Assembly (NCBI RefSeq): GCF_027943255.1
Contig: NC_072892.1
Coordinates: 19,801,792 to 19,865,791 of the forward strand
Length of the DNA: 64,000 nucleotides
Direction of reading: 5' to 3'
DNA from: Anastrepha obliqua
Lineage: Eukaryota; Arthropoda; Insecta; Diptera; Tephritidae
Made by a program: the position numbers and the translations under genes. Shown here in pieces: positions 12,322 through 25,097 of the stretch (position 1 is its first letter; each line of letters starts with the position of its first letter). The notes under the pieces are model-generated. The model was not told the DNA's origin. It saw only the letters and a program-made list of their open reading frames with translations, and did no database searches.

Positions 12322-12964
12322 ATACTTATACTTATACTTATACTTATACTTATACTTATACTTATACTTATACTTATACTTATACTTATACTTATACTTA
12401 TACTTATACTTATACTTATACTTATACTTATACTTATACTTATACTTATACTTATACTTATACTTATACTTATACTTATACTTATACTTATACTTATACT
12501 TATACTTATACTTATACTTATACTTATACTTATACTTATACTTATACTTATACTTATACTTATACTTATACTTATACTTATACTTATACTTATACTTATA
12601 CTTATACTTATACTTATACTTATACTTATACTTATACTTATACTTATACTTATACTTATACTTATACTTATACTTATACTTATACTTATACTTATACTTA
12701 TACTTATACTTATACTTATACTTATACTTATACTTATACTTATACTTATACTTATACTTATACTTATACTTATACTTATACTTATACTTATACTTATACT
12801 TATACTTATACTTATACTTATACTTATACTTATACTTATACTTATACTTATACTTATACTTATACTTATACTTATACTTATACTTATACTTATACTTATA
12901 CTTATACTTATACTTATACTTATACTTATACTTATACTTATACTTATACTTATACTTATACTTA
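12322..12964 (+). repeat. (ACTTAT)n hexanucleotide microsatellite, about 107 units
   Basis: About 640 bp of an uninterrupted 6-bp unit ACTTAT (minus strand ATAAGT). No variant unit is visible. The open frames across it (Tyr-Thr, Ile-Ser or Lys-Tyr dipeptide runs) are artefacts of the period. It sits between a plus-strand SINE and a minus-strand SINE-like sequence, adjoining the tail side of the latter. Confidence 0.97.
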
Positions 12965-13170
12965 CGTACAAATGCGTAAATTCTTTTGGGGCTCCTCCTC
13001 CTAATTGAGGAACTTACAATAGCTGCCTTCAAATGGCAAGTGGCTTTCCAAGAAGGTTTTTCATGACGGAAATGCATTCCTAGGCTTCTTTATCATTTCC
13101 TCATCACAGTGGTCTTCGAACCCTGTAACTACCGCTTGGTAGTCGCGCACCAACCACTCGACAGTACCAA
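12965..13170 (-). mobile_element. degenerate SINE family A relative
   Basis: Read on the minus strand, this has a tRNA-like head (TCGAGTGGTTGGTGCGCGAC), CTACCAAGCGGTAGTTAC and a B-box-like GGGTTCGAAGACC. A body follows that includes GAGGAGGAGCCCC before the tail. The tail runs straight into the ATAAGT microsatellite. The middle differs from the main family, so this may be a sister subfamily. Confidence 0.6.
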
Positions 13171-13468
13171 CCTTTTATTATTCAGTAGGAATGGAAGTCA
13201 AAACTATGTTTTTCCTACAGGGTGCACACACACACACATGCATGCTTATCAATATTTCACTAATTTCCAGCAAATTCTAACCAGCATAATTTGTTTAGAG
13301 AACCCATCGAAGGTTTCCATGCATTTCAAGTGCAGTTCTCATTCCCTGACCTATCAGATAGCTATGCAAATGTAGCCGCCGGTGGTTGTGAGGTCGAACT
13401 GCTGGGCGCACTAATTACTCATAACTGATTGCACTGAATATCGAAGCGAAATGTTGTGCAACTACGGG

Positions 13469-13476
13469 TATAAATA
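13469..13476 (+). promoter_or_regulatory. TATA box of protease gene 2
   Basis: TATAAATA at 13469-13476, about 100 bp before the ATG at 13573. GATA-type cores occur upstream in CTATCAGATAGC (13351-13362), similar to those upstream of the first protease gene. Confidence 0.72.
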
Positions 13477-13572
13477 GTCAATCGTCAATGCTAGACCTAT
13501 ACAAACAACTACAAAACCTCATACTATTAAATTCACTGGAACTCACTCAGCCTGGCACTAATTCCAATAGAA

Positions 13573-14510
<938 letters not shown>

Positions 14511-16185
14511 AAACGCACTTAACTCTGCTGCTCACAAAAGTATTAAGCAAAATCACATAATCCACACAACGACATACCCAATCTACTACATATTTTAGGT
14601 TGGAGGTAGATTGTTTTTGCTATGAAAAAAAAATTATGATGTTTCATGTATGGATTGCTATGGCCCCCAATTGGGATGTTATCCTTGCAATAAACTTAAA
14701 TTATGAATCCATTGAAAATATTCATTTTTCCACCCCCCAACTAAGCGCTGCGAACATTCATGCCACAAACACAATCGTACATAACTACACAATTCTCAAG
14801 GACATGCGATTTAAAATGCTCATATTGCCGTCTTTCCAACAAGCGTGACCAGACAGCGGTTTGGGGTTGTTGTAATGTGCTTGCGGACAATTTAATAATA
14901 CGGTTCATAAAATAAGTCGACCGGATTTTTATGACATCGCATATGAATATGGTTTGCTACCGGCTACGCGCGAAGAAAACCAGCAAATTTCTTTAAAAAC
15001 CAAAAGGAATGAAAAAGTTGGCGGAAAATTTAAAGTTAATACGAAAAAGATACGGGGCTAAATGAACATAAGTATGTATGTATGTATGTACGTACGTGTA
15101 GATATTTTATAATACGTAAAATGTAAGGGGTGTAGAGGGCTTGAGAAAAGCTGCGGTAGCTGCTATCAGCAATCTATAAGTAGTTTCTCAATTCCTACTC
15201 TCACACCCTCGTAACCTGACCAACCAACCTGAAGATGAGGTAGCCAATCCACATAGACGGCACGATCAGGGGTAACGGGAGAGGGAGCTTCTGCGGGGCT
15301 ATATGATTTACAAGTCCCTCGAAGTTATGTAGTGTTTGTCTCCGAGTCGACGGCTGCAAAAGACGTCTATTCCTCAGATTAGAAGCGGCCTCTTGTTTTA
15401 GATTATCTGGTTATCTTATAAATAGAGCTAACCACATCTTTCCTAGGCTTGTAACTTATCGAAAAACCTTGCCTACCTCGTGCTAATTGAAATTTTAAGA
15501 AAAAAACATGAGTGTTAACCCGAATGGAAACCAGATTCCAAGTGGTACCCACATGTTATGGAAAATCCACTTGATTCGCCATGATGGGTGGATAGAGTTG
15601 TAAAATTCATGTTCAAACGGAAATGGAATCGGTACTACAATTGAAATCTGAAGCGCTCTGTCCCGTCCGGGTTAATCACCAGATAGCATCACGAGAATGA
15701 CACAGAACTGAAACCCGCAATGGAGCAGAGTTCGCGGTCGGCTAAAAATCACTTGGCGAAAGTCGATGCTGCGCGAACTAGCAGATACCGATGGAAGAGT
15801 CTTATCGAGATGCTATCGCTCCCGAGCGGAGTAGGTAGGTAGGTAGGTAGGTGAAATGGTTGAAGTGCCAGTCTGGCACTCCTCAAGTAGCACTGAAGCG
15901 CCGTTTTGATACTATTGTGAGACCACCAACAGGCAGATATCTACAGCCAGCCAGAGCTGTTGCTATAGTGGAGAAGACTGATGGGATTGAAGTTGGCGCA
16001 CTGCCCCTAGCTGTTGAAGAAAGGAGCGGAGGAACAAGATGCGGAGTGAACAAGGATATAAAAAAATGTCCTGCCAGGGAAGACAGGAATGAAGAGGAAG
16101 AAAATACAGAATGGTAGAAGACACATGTTTGCCCTTGTTGAATGGTATTTGAATGATATTTTCTCTTTTATAAATTATCAACAAT
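14511..16185. other. intergenic; unassigned, partly repeat-like
   Basis: No gene supported. An ATG-TATG microsatellite lies at about 15071-15090 and an (AGGT)n run at about 15835-15852. The frame at 15851-16117 has a non-canonical start and no domain. The stretch from about 15130 to 16000, including GTGCCAGTCTGGCACTCC near 15864, looks like non-coding sequence of a LINE or other repeat, but I cannot assign it. Confidence 0.35.
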
Positions 16186-17803
16186 TCAGCCTTCTGTCGG
16201 AGCTTCGGCTTCATTGGGGCTCGCAGCTTCTTCAGCTGGATGTTCTTCAATTACTTCGCCGCTAACGTCAGGTGGCGGTTCAGATTGTTCAGGTTTAGGT
16301 TCAGTTTGAGGCTCCGGTTCCAAGGCAGATTCAGGTTCATGTTGAGGCTCCGGCTCCGGCTCCGTAATGGGTTCAGCTTCATGTTCGAGTTCTGGTTCCG
16401 GTTCTATCGGCGCTTCCAACGCCACTTCGGCTTCTTGAGATGATTGAGTTGCTTCAAGAGGCACTTCTTCCTGTTAATAAATCATAAAATGCGAGGTAAA
16501 ATTATTAAAATTGAGTTTTCAAAATTTACTTACCGCTGTCTGTTCAACCAGTTCTGTTGGATGCTCCTCGGCTATACCTGGGGCAGACTATAATGTAAGG
16601 TGAGTCTTTAAACATATATCTTCAATAGAGAATGCAAAGAAAATTTACTTACAACTATGATTTGAGAACCAGGCTCGCAAACTTCATCAATCTACACACA
16701 AAGAAAACATTAAATAAAAATTAAATAAAAACATTAAGTACATTGCTAGTCTTGTTGACCTTGCCCAAGTCTAGATCTTTTGAAGACGTCATTGACAAGT
16801 GGCGGCGAAAAGCTTTTTGAATCGTAACTGCGGCTTGATTTTCTATTTCTGTGAAGTCCAAACCGAACTAAGTGTAGATTAGAGAATTACAGCAGGAATG
16901 TTAATCTCAAATCTTGTAAGAACCGCTTCAATTCTAGCCTTCTCACCTCTTCCTCACTCTTTTCGCCAGGCGGCTGAGATCTACTCAAGGTTCTGCGCAC
17001 AATATAGCCACGGAAGCTAGCCTGAAATACACAATCAGAGGCTCGTAATGAAAATCGTTGTATAAAATGTTCCTGTGCAAACCTGGATTCTAGTCGCTGC
17101 AATTCTTTTATTGTCCTCTTCTTGGCGTTTAAGCTCGCGCTGTTTGAAATATTGATAGAGCTCTTCGGTGCCTTCAAAGTCCTCGTTGGTGCAAATGTGA
17201 AATTATTCTCAAAATGTCTTTGTTTATTTATTTATATTATTATGCATACCTCGTGCGCTTTCATATAGGCATCGGCAAAGCGACGATACGCAGCCTCGAT
17301 CATGGGTTGGGAAATTTTCAATTCTTCATCGGTGAATTTGCAGCGCTCAATCATGGCATTTAGCATATCCTGCTCCTCGAAGCGCACAACTTCGATATCT
17401 GTGCGTTGGTCACAACGCATTCGACTAAGGAAGCGCCGGAAGCATTCCTCCATATGTATTGCCATCTCCTGGGCCTTAGCCTGGCTGATATCACAGATGC
17501 ACATATCCGCGATGATTTCGTCCACCACCGATAAAGCGCGATCAATGATGCTTTTTGCCACTGGATGCCAAAGATACTTGCCCTTTACATTTGCCACGAC
17601 AAGAAAACTCATCACTTACCTCTGGCTTTCTCACGCGTCACGATCACCGAATGTAGATAGTCGATGATGAATTGGCAGAGGCACTCGGTGGTTGGCTGAC
17701 AGCGTAAGACTTCGCGTGTAATGTCCGACAGCAATTCCGGTAGGCCTGGCGGCACATTTATCATTTGATTGCGAACTTTTCCGCGCTGTATGAGAAAATT
17801 CAT
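16186..17803 (-). CDS. RIIa-domain, IQ-motif protein with Glu/Pro-rich tail
   Basis: Not a named gene to me. Eight minus-strand exons fit: 17803-17620, 17582-17250, 17181-17083, 17021-16947, 16867-16760, 16691-16653, 16587-16534 and 16470-16186. Exons 2-8 are all phase 0 with GT-AG sites. Exon 1 encodes an RIIa-type dimerisation/docking domain (PPGLPELLSDITREVLRCQP ... FIIDYLH) as in PKA-RII, SPA17 and ropporin. Exon 2 is helical with no known domain. Exons 3-4 encode an IQ motif (AATRIQASFRGYIVRR) and exon 5 a second (AAVTIQKAFRRHL), both calmodulin-binding types. The last exon is Glu/Pro-repeat rich. The order RIIa-IQ-acidic resembles SPA17/CABYR of the sperm fibrous sheath, so a testis or flagellar scaffold role is inferred. 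Exons 1 and 2 are only 37 nt apart and one nucleotide out of phase. Confidence 0.78.
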
Positions 17804-17994
17804 GTTGCTGCGGCTAACGTCTTAAAAATTCCGATAAAAATATAAAACAATTTTTTAGGAAAAAGTTTTTGATTAGTCTGTGCGAGAAATCGTTCTAAAA
17901 TATGTTTTTTTTTTATTTGAAAGTAATTGATTAGGGTGCGCTACTTTTCGTTTTGTAAAAAAAATCAGGTGTACCTGACATGATTTGAAGAACA

Positions 17995-18135
17995 GCGTCA
18001 AGATCGTGCGCGACGCTGTCGACTCTGCGTTACTGGAACGACCCGGATTTGTAGCCGGTCAAAGGCTGCCACTACAGCAGCATTGCGTAAATATTATGGG
18101 GATTAATACTGCTGTTACAACAACAGCAATAAGAT
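17995..18135 (-). repeat. short interspersed repeat, family B
   Basis: The minus strand reads TTGTTGTAACAGCAGTATTA, ATCCCCATAATATT, GTGGCAGCCTTTGACCGGCT, ACAAATCCGGGTCGTTCCAG, TAACGCAGAGTCGACAGCG. It is clearly homologous to 62470-62600 (plus strand). The element consists of a TTG repeat, a GCAGCAGTAT core and a CCGGGTCGTTCC end. Non-coding. Confidence 0.7.
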
Positions 18136-18140
18136 ATGAA

Positions 18141-20089
18141 TCATTTTCTGCTACTTTTACTTTCTGTTGAAAATAGCAAATCTTACCAAAAGAAGATTAG
18201 TGTGTAAGTTGCTGATATCGAAAAAATTACTCAAAGGCTGGGTATATTTTGAGCAAATAAAAACTCAAACCAAATAATGCCTCAGCCACCGCATTCACCG
18301 GCCTAGAGCCACTATGACTTTTTCCTGTTCCCAAAACAAAAAAAGCCCCATGAAAGGTCACAGATTTGCCATAATTACTGAGTTAAAAGCCGCATCGCTA
18401 GGTAACCCAAGGTCATGCCAAGAAGGGTACACGCTAAGTGAAATGCAATTAAAGGCTCATTGTTTTCATTTAAGAATTTTTGAATAAAAACTATTTTTTT
18501 TTTTTTTTGAAATCGAAGAACCGTCCACTCTTAAACCATACGAATCATATGACCAGTCCGAATAATAGCGGACGCTTGTCACGAAAATAGGTTTTGGTTA
18601 TTCTTTTTAAGAGCTCTGTGTTATGCTCTTCCTTAAGTTTAGCCAGATTATCAATTACTGTGGCTAACTGATTCAATTGCATAGAAATTTGTCTGTTGGC
18701 CATGCCAGTAGCCTGCCAGTTGGCATGAATCTGAGTGATTTCTTCAAGTGTTGGTGATTTTACTTTTCGCGTGATGATTTCGCAAGAATTCGTATTCGAA
18801 TCGTATTGAAATATTTAATAGTTTAACAACATCAAAACTTCAACGCACAAATTCTATAGATTTCATACACAACTTAGAAGTAAGAAATGACTGCGAAGAA
18901 ACAGAAATGACTGCCTTTAATTGAATTTCAAAACTAAATCCAACATGAAAAATTGTAAGATTACGAAAAAGGGATTTGAATGCTTCGAGCAAAATATGAA
19001 AAAATAATTAAAATGCAAAACTTCAAGGCCAAAAATGATGCACCGTTATAATTGACACAAATTTTAATTTTTAGGTTAACCCTCCGTTGGACATCTTTTT
19101 TAAAATCTTCGGTTGTGCACCTGGGTCTGGTCTTTTCTCGCCCTGTTCGAGAATCCTTTTTAAATGGTTGCATCCATAAATCGATAGAAAATCAAAGGAA
19201 GCTACCAGGAAGCTCAAGTCGTTAGCTATAATAGAAATTTGTTGAATTCATGTCCGCAATCGAAAAAGTCTGACCAGATCCGGGTGCCTAACGAAAGGTT
19301 AATGACAGTGTTTTTAATTAAATTTCACTTGATTATTTGGAAAGGCGTTGCCACAAATGTATTATAGCTGAATTGAGTATTACTTTGAAGAGGAGGTAGG
19401 AGCAAGTAGATTTTGGTGACTAATTAAATATTTTTCGCGCAAACTAAAAAGCCACCTTACTTTTTGAGCACACCTAGTATACATGGGACTGCAAAGTGAC
19501 GTTGTTCGAAGTGTTAGTGTTTTTGCAGCGTTCCAAAAGAGAGGATAAAATAGCAGAAAATTCGATATATTCTTTAGTGCCACTACGGCCAAGGTGAAAC
19601 CACAAAGAAGGCGGCAAAAAAAAATGAAAAATTCCTGCTGTCTTTAGATTCGACTTATGTATGTATACCTATAATCGAATGCAACAACAAAGAGATGATT
19701 CCAAAATTTCCTTTCTGCTCCTTCCTGATTTGAAGATTGCACAGGAATTGCGACTAGTCAGAAAACTGTTTGAAAACATCTACATAACTATGTAATATCA
19801 AAGTCGAAAAAACAAAAAAGACATTGAAAGCTTTTTACTTCAATGATATAAGAAATCTATAGAACTATACAAGGCGCATTCATTAAAGGTGGTGGCAGTA
19901 GACCAACAACAATATTTTGTACGTTTGATTGTCAAAGCAAAGTGTTGGGAAAGTAGAAAACAAAGAATGAATTCGCCTCGCTCAATTCTGGGTTGACAGC
20001 CACATGGACACGGCGAAAGAAAAAAAAACAAATCAGCTGATTTACCGATACCAACTTTAATAGATTCGTCTTGGAACTATTAAAATTTT
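18141..20089. other. non-coding; includes a solo mariner end at 19458-19479
   Basis: No gene recognised. The 22 bp at 19458-19479 (ending GAGCACACCTAGTA) match the TIR of the mariner at 7951-9353 with two differences, so they are a relic end of that family. A poly-A/T run lies near 18490-18510. From about 20090 the sequence grades into the AT-rich array. Confidence 0.45.
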
Positions 20090-23000
20090 AATTTCAAAAG
20101 TCAAATTTTTTAAATTTTTAAATTTCAAAAATTTAAATTCAAAAGTTTTCCAACTATTTGAACTAAATATTTAGTTAATTTGGCTCTTTGATTTGTAACT
20201 GTTTTTTTTATCCTTCCAATTATTAAACGACAAAAATAAATAAGTTTATTAAATTATTTTACAAGTCATTATCAAGCCAATATTAAATCAAATTCTTGAT
20301 CTACTTGTTCTGGTGACTTGATTTTTAAGTTATTCAATTAAAATACTTTTTTTTAATTTTGACTTCACATTTTATTCAAACTTTTTCTACACTAGTAAAA
20401 TTTTATTTTTTGACTTTTTCTAAATAAAATTTTCTGAACTTTTTTTAATTTATTTTTCTGAATTCTTCTTAATTAATTTTTCATAATTTTTCTAAATTTT
20501 TCCTATTTATTTTTTTGGATTTTTCTAATTTATTTTTCTGTTTTTCTAAATTTATTTTTCTGAACTTTTCTAATTTATTTTTTTGAATTTCTATAAATTA
20601 ATTTTTCTAAATTTATATACCTGTATTTTTCTAAATAAATATTTTAGAATTTTTTAAATTTATTTTTCTAAATTTTTCTAAATAAATATTTCTGAATTTT
20701 TCTGATTTATTTGTCTGAACTCTTCTAAATTTATTGTTCTGCATTTTTTTAAATAAATTTTCCCCTAATTTATTTTTCTGAATTTTTTTAAACTAATTTT
20801 TCTGAATTTTTCTAATTTATTTTTCTGAATTTTTCTAAATAAATTTTTCTGAATTTTTCTAAATTTATTTTTCAGAATTTTTCTAAATCTATTTTTCTGA
20901 ATTTTTCTAATTTATTTTTTTGAATTTCTATAAATTAATTTTTCTAAATTTATATTCCTGTATTTTTCTAAATAAATATTTTAGAATTTTTTAAATTTAT
21001 TTTTCTGTATTTTTTAAATCTTTATAAAGTAATCTTTCTGAATTTTTCTAAATTAATTTTTCCGAAATTTACTGTATTAATTTTTCTGAATTTTTCGAAA
21101 ATTATTTTTCTGAATTTTTCTAAATAAAGTTTTCTGAATTTTTCTAAATTTTTCTAAATAAATTTTTCTGAAATTATCTAAATTTATTTACCTGAATTTA
21201 TCTAAATTTATTTTCCTGCATTTTTCTAAATAAATATTTCTGAAGTTTTCTGAATTATTTCTCTGAATTTTTCTAAATTTATTTTTCTGAATTTTTCTAA
21301 ATAAATTTTTCCGAATTTATGTAAATTTATTTTCCTGTATTTTTCTAAATAAATATTTCTGAATTTTTCTAAATAAATTTTTCTGAATATTTTTCAATAA
21401 ATGTTTCTGAATTCTTCTAATATACAGTAGGTTCTGTTTTTATGCGGCTTTTTTTTATGCGGTTTTGAAATAGTGCGGTTTTTTTTTAAATTACAAAATG
21501 CATGTCGACCTATCGGGAATTGTACATATAAACAAGATTCTAAACCAGCTAAGCAAAAACTCATCACAGATTACATCAGAAATGCTAACCCTACAAGTAT
21601 GGAACCGCCTGCATAACTATCTAGATCAGACGTGTACATTTCCTAAAGTGACGAAAGTGATTTTACGCCAAATCCTAAACGAACGCGCAACATATGGGTA
21701 TTGTCTGATTCTATTTCTGACTTAAATTTATTTTTCGATTCTGACGTTTCTTAAATAAAGATATAATTTTCAAAAATACAATATTTTGTTTATGCGATTT
21801 TATTTAATTATTTCAGATTCATGCGGTCTATGGAACGTATCTATAGTTATAATATGGGACTAGTGCCCTTTTTTATGCGATTTTATTACATTATTTCAGA
21901 TTTATGCGGTTTTAGCATTTGAAACGTATCTATAGTTTTACTATAGAACTAGTAGCTTTTTTTATGCTGTTTTTTTTTATGCTGTTTCTTGCGGAACGTA
22001 TCTACCGCATAAAAACAGAACCTACTGTACTTTTCTTTTCTAGATTCATTTCTCTGAATTTTTCTTCATTGGTTTTTCTGAATATTTTTAAATTAATTTT
22101 CCTGAGTTTATCTAAATTTATTTTCCTGCATTTTTCTAAATAAATATTTCTGAATTTTTCTCAATAAATGTTTCTGAATTTCTCTAATATAGTTTTCTTT
22201 TCTACATTAATTTTTCTGAATTTTTCTAATGTTTTTTTTTTTTAATTATTCTTTTTGAAGTTTTCTAAATTAATTTTTCTGAATTTATCCAAATTAATTT
22301 TTCTGAATTTTTCTAAATTTAGTTTTCTAAATTTTTTTAAAATATTCTTTCGGGATTTTTCTTAATTTATTTTTCTTATTTTTTTTTAATTATTTTTCCC
22401 AATTTTTCTTAATTTACTTTTTAGAATTTTTCGAAATTAATTTTTCTGAATTTTTCTATTATAAATAAATACTTCTGAATTTTTTCTGAAATTTTCTTAA
22501 TTTATTTTTCTAAATTTTTTTTAAAATTATTTTTCTGGATTTTTCTAACTTTATTTTTCTGGATTTTTCTAAATTTTTTTTTAAATATTCTTGAATTTTT
22601 CTATTATAAATAAATATTTCTGAATTTTTCTAAATTTATTCTTCTAAATTTTTTTATAATTATTTTTCTCACTTTATTTTTCTGGAGTTTTCTAAATTTT
22701 TTTTAAATATTCTTTCTGAATTTTTCTAAATTAATTTTTCTGAATTTATCTAAATTAATTTTTCTCAATTTTTATAAATTTTATTTTTTTAAATTTATTT
22801 TATTTAATTTTTCTATTATAAATAAATATTTCGGAATTTTTCTATATTAATTTTTTTTTAATTATTCTTTCCGAATTTTTCTTAATTTCTTTTTTAGAAT
22901 TTTTCTAAATTAATTTTTCTGAATTTTTCTATTATAAATAAATATTTCTGAATTTTTTCTGAATTTTTCTAAATTAATTTTTCTGAATTTTTCTATTATA

Positions 23001-23490
23001 AATAAATATTTCTGATTGTTTTCTGAATTTTTCTAAATTTATTTTTCTGAATTTTTCCAACTATATTTTTCTAAATTTTTTTAAAATATTCTTTCCGCAT
23101 TTTCTAAATTAAGTTTTTAGAATTTTTCTAAATTTATTTTTCTTAATTTTTCTATTATAAATAAGTATTTCTGAATTTTTGTAAGTTAATTTTTCTGATT
23201 TTTTTTTTTTAATTATTCTTTCCGAATTTTTCTTAATTTATTTTTTAGAATTTTTCTAAATTAGTTTTTCTGAATTTTTTTTAAATTATTTTTCTGCATT
23301 TATCTAAATTTAATTTTCAAAATTTATTTTTATAAATTTTTCTAAATTTATTTTTCTGAATTTTTCTAACTTTATATTTCTGGATTTTTTTTTTAAATTT
23401 ATTTCTTAATTTATGTAAACTAATTTTACTGAATTTTTCTAAATAAATTTTTCTGGATTTTTCTAAATGTTTTTTCCTAATTTATTTGCA
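20090..23490. repeat. AT-rich degenerate tandem array, about 3.4 kb
   Basis: Built from variants of a short unit such as TTTTTCTGAATTTTTCTAAA with TTTATT or AATAAAT spacers, giving a period near 20-24 bp and a doubled period near 45 bp. Units are strongly diverged and carry many small indels. Longer blocks recur, for example CTATTATAAATAAATATTTC at several places between 22450 and 23165. It is split by the TIR element at 21425-22027. No coding potential; it acts as spacer or satellite-like DNA. Confidence 0.9.
21425..22027. mobile_element. non-autonomous TIR element, pogo/Tigger-like
   Basis: Bounded by inverted repeats CAGTAGGTTCTGTTTTTATG (21425) and its inverse ending ACAGAACCTACTG (22027), with TA on both sides. 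CAGTAGG-type ends and repeated TATGCGG stretches resemble pogo/Tigger transposons. The right half has two direct copies of an approximately 80-bp block (TTTTATGCGATTTTAT ... GGAACGTATCTATAG). The left half contains a 75-codon frame (21498-21725) with no transposase motif that I recognise. Inserted in the AT-rich array. Confidence 0.78.
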
Positions 23491-23778
23491 AACATTCATT
23501 GGTAAGTGCTTTCCACCAACCAGTTTTTCAGGTTTTGTTGTAGCTTTCTCGTGAGCGAAATTATTTGTGGGTGTGTGCGCACGTTGTTGGTAGTTTATTG
23601 GGGGTGCCAACTAACTCACATAAGTGAATAAATTATATGATCAGTGAGTTTTTCAATATCTGCAATGCTTTGTTTTCGAATTAGCAATAAAAATACAAAG
23701 ACGATGGCAATCATTTTTTACTTCACATTTTGTGCTCGTTTCAATATTTGGAGTTCCATCGAATGGAAATATAAACAA

Positions 23779-24840
23779 CTAGCAAGCCCGGCCCACTTCG
23801 CTGGGCACACTAAAATAGAATAGATATGGTTTAGAACAGAAAATATATAGTTTTCATATTATTTATTTCTTTATTCTTTATTCAAGCGCTTTGGCATAAA
23901 CAATATTTTTTGTTTTTCTATTTGTTTTTGAGTAAATATAAAATATAAATTGAAAATCAGGAAAAAAGAAGATTGTTTTTAAATTTCAAATCAACGCATA
24001 TGAATAACTAAGAAACAATCGTCTTTTTTCCTGATCATCCATGAATTTTTCGTTTCAATTTATATGTTTTATTAAGCATTGGAGCTTTTTTAACCATTAT
24101 CCATTTATATTTTTCAAAAAAAAAAACGAAAAAAATTTCATTCACACATAATTTCATTTGGATTTCACATTAAATTCTCAAATTTCGTAAGAAGTTATTC
24201 ACTGTTCCAAAATCCACTCCAAAAAAATTCACAAACAATTTTTACATATTGCACTTACGTTTTTTCCTTATGGCATCCAAATCAGAAAGAAATATTGACA
24301 CATTGTAACTCACACTGTCAATTTGACAGTTCAGTTCCGCCCCAAGCGTTAAAAAAGTAAGCGACATTATGGCTGGATCAAAAGAACGCTGTACCCGTGG
24401 TTGTAATTCGGTGCAAAGACACGGCGGGTCCACGTTTTGGCATATATTTCGAGACCCTAGTCATCAATAGGTATGAAAATTAACCCGTATTAAAGCACTT
24501 ATCCACAGCTTTTATTTGATATCCATATTGTACAAACACATTCTAGGGTCCACGTTTTGGTCTCTACCTCGAGACCCTAGTCACGGAGCGGCGTGAAAAA
24601 TACTCTGGACTAAAGCATTCACCAACAGCTTCCATTTGATACTCATATTGTACATACACGTCCGAAGGTTACCCGGGTCCACGTTTTGACCTATGTATAT
24701 CTTTATTCGAATTTTTCTCACCTTTTAAACCTTCCCTAGACCTCCACGAATAATTCAAGACCAAGATAAGATAAATCCGTTCAGCCGTTCTCGAGTTTTA
24801 GCGAGACTAACGAACAGCAATTCATTTTTATATATATAGA
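23779..24840 (+). mobile_element. non-autonomous Helentron (Helitron-like) copy 1
   Basis: Starts ACTAGCAAGCCCGGCCCACT and shares about 270 bp with the start of copy 2 at 30484. Its right part contains tandem units with GGGTCCACGTTTTG...TCGAGACCCTAGTCA. It ends AATCCGTTCAGCCGTTCTCG, a 'gcgagactaacg' stretch, then TATATATATAGAT, a Helentron-style 3' end. No coding region. The end lies about 250 bp upstream of the COG1 start codon. The assignment rests on shared repeats with the coding Helentron at 54757-56210. Confidence 0.75.
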
Positions 24841-25097
24841 TTTAAAGCGAATATAATTTTCATTCACTAAACAGTCGACTCCAAAGGCCAATATCACTGG
24901 CTCTTATTTACACGCGTCGACTGTATTGCAGAAATCTCTCAATCCCCGTTTGGCTAGTAGCCGCCAGATGGCAGGGTAAGCAATCAGCTGTCAGCTGTCA
25001 GCGACGTGTCAAGCACTTGTTTTCTTTTCACAATAGAGTTAAGCCACCGTTTGGTGTTTTGTTGAAACAAATATTTGGAAGTAGTTGCAAAGGCATA

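Noticed and set aside
12195..13077. Long frames of repeated Tyr-Thr, Ile-Ser or Lys-Tyr
   Set aside because: They are translations of the ACTTAT microsatellite in different frames; no start context or conserved protein.
14600..14848. 82-codon frame after protease 2
   Set aside because: ATG present but no domain, no splice signals, AT-rich; probably chance.
16240..16443. Arg/Phe-rich plus-strand frame
   Set aside because: Shadow of the Glu/Pro-rich last exon on the minus strand.
20090..23490. Centromeric satellite
   Set aside because: Too short and degenerate to claim; a single-copy gene (COG1) lies 1.6 kb away. Only read-depth or FISH could show it.
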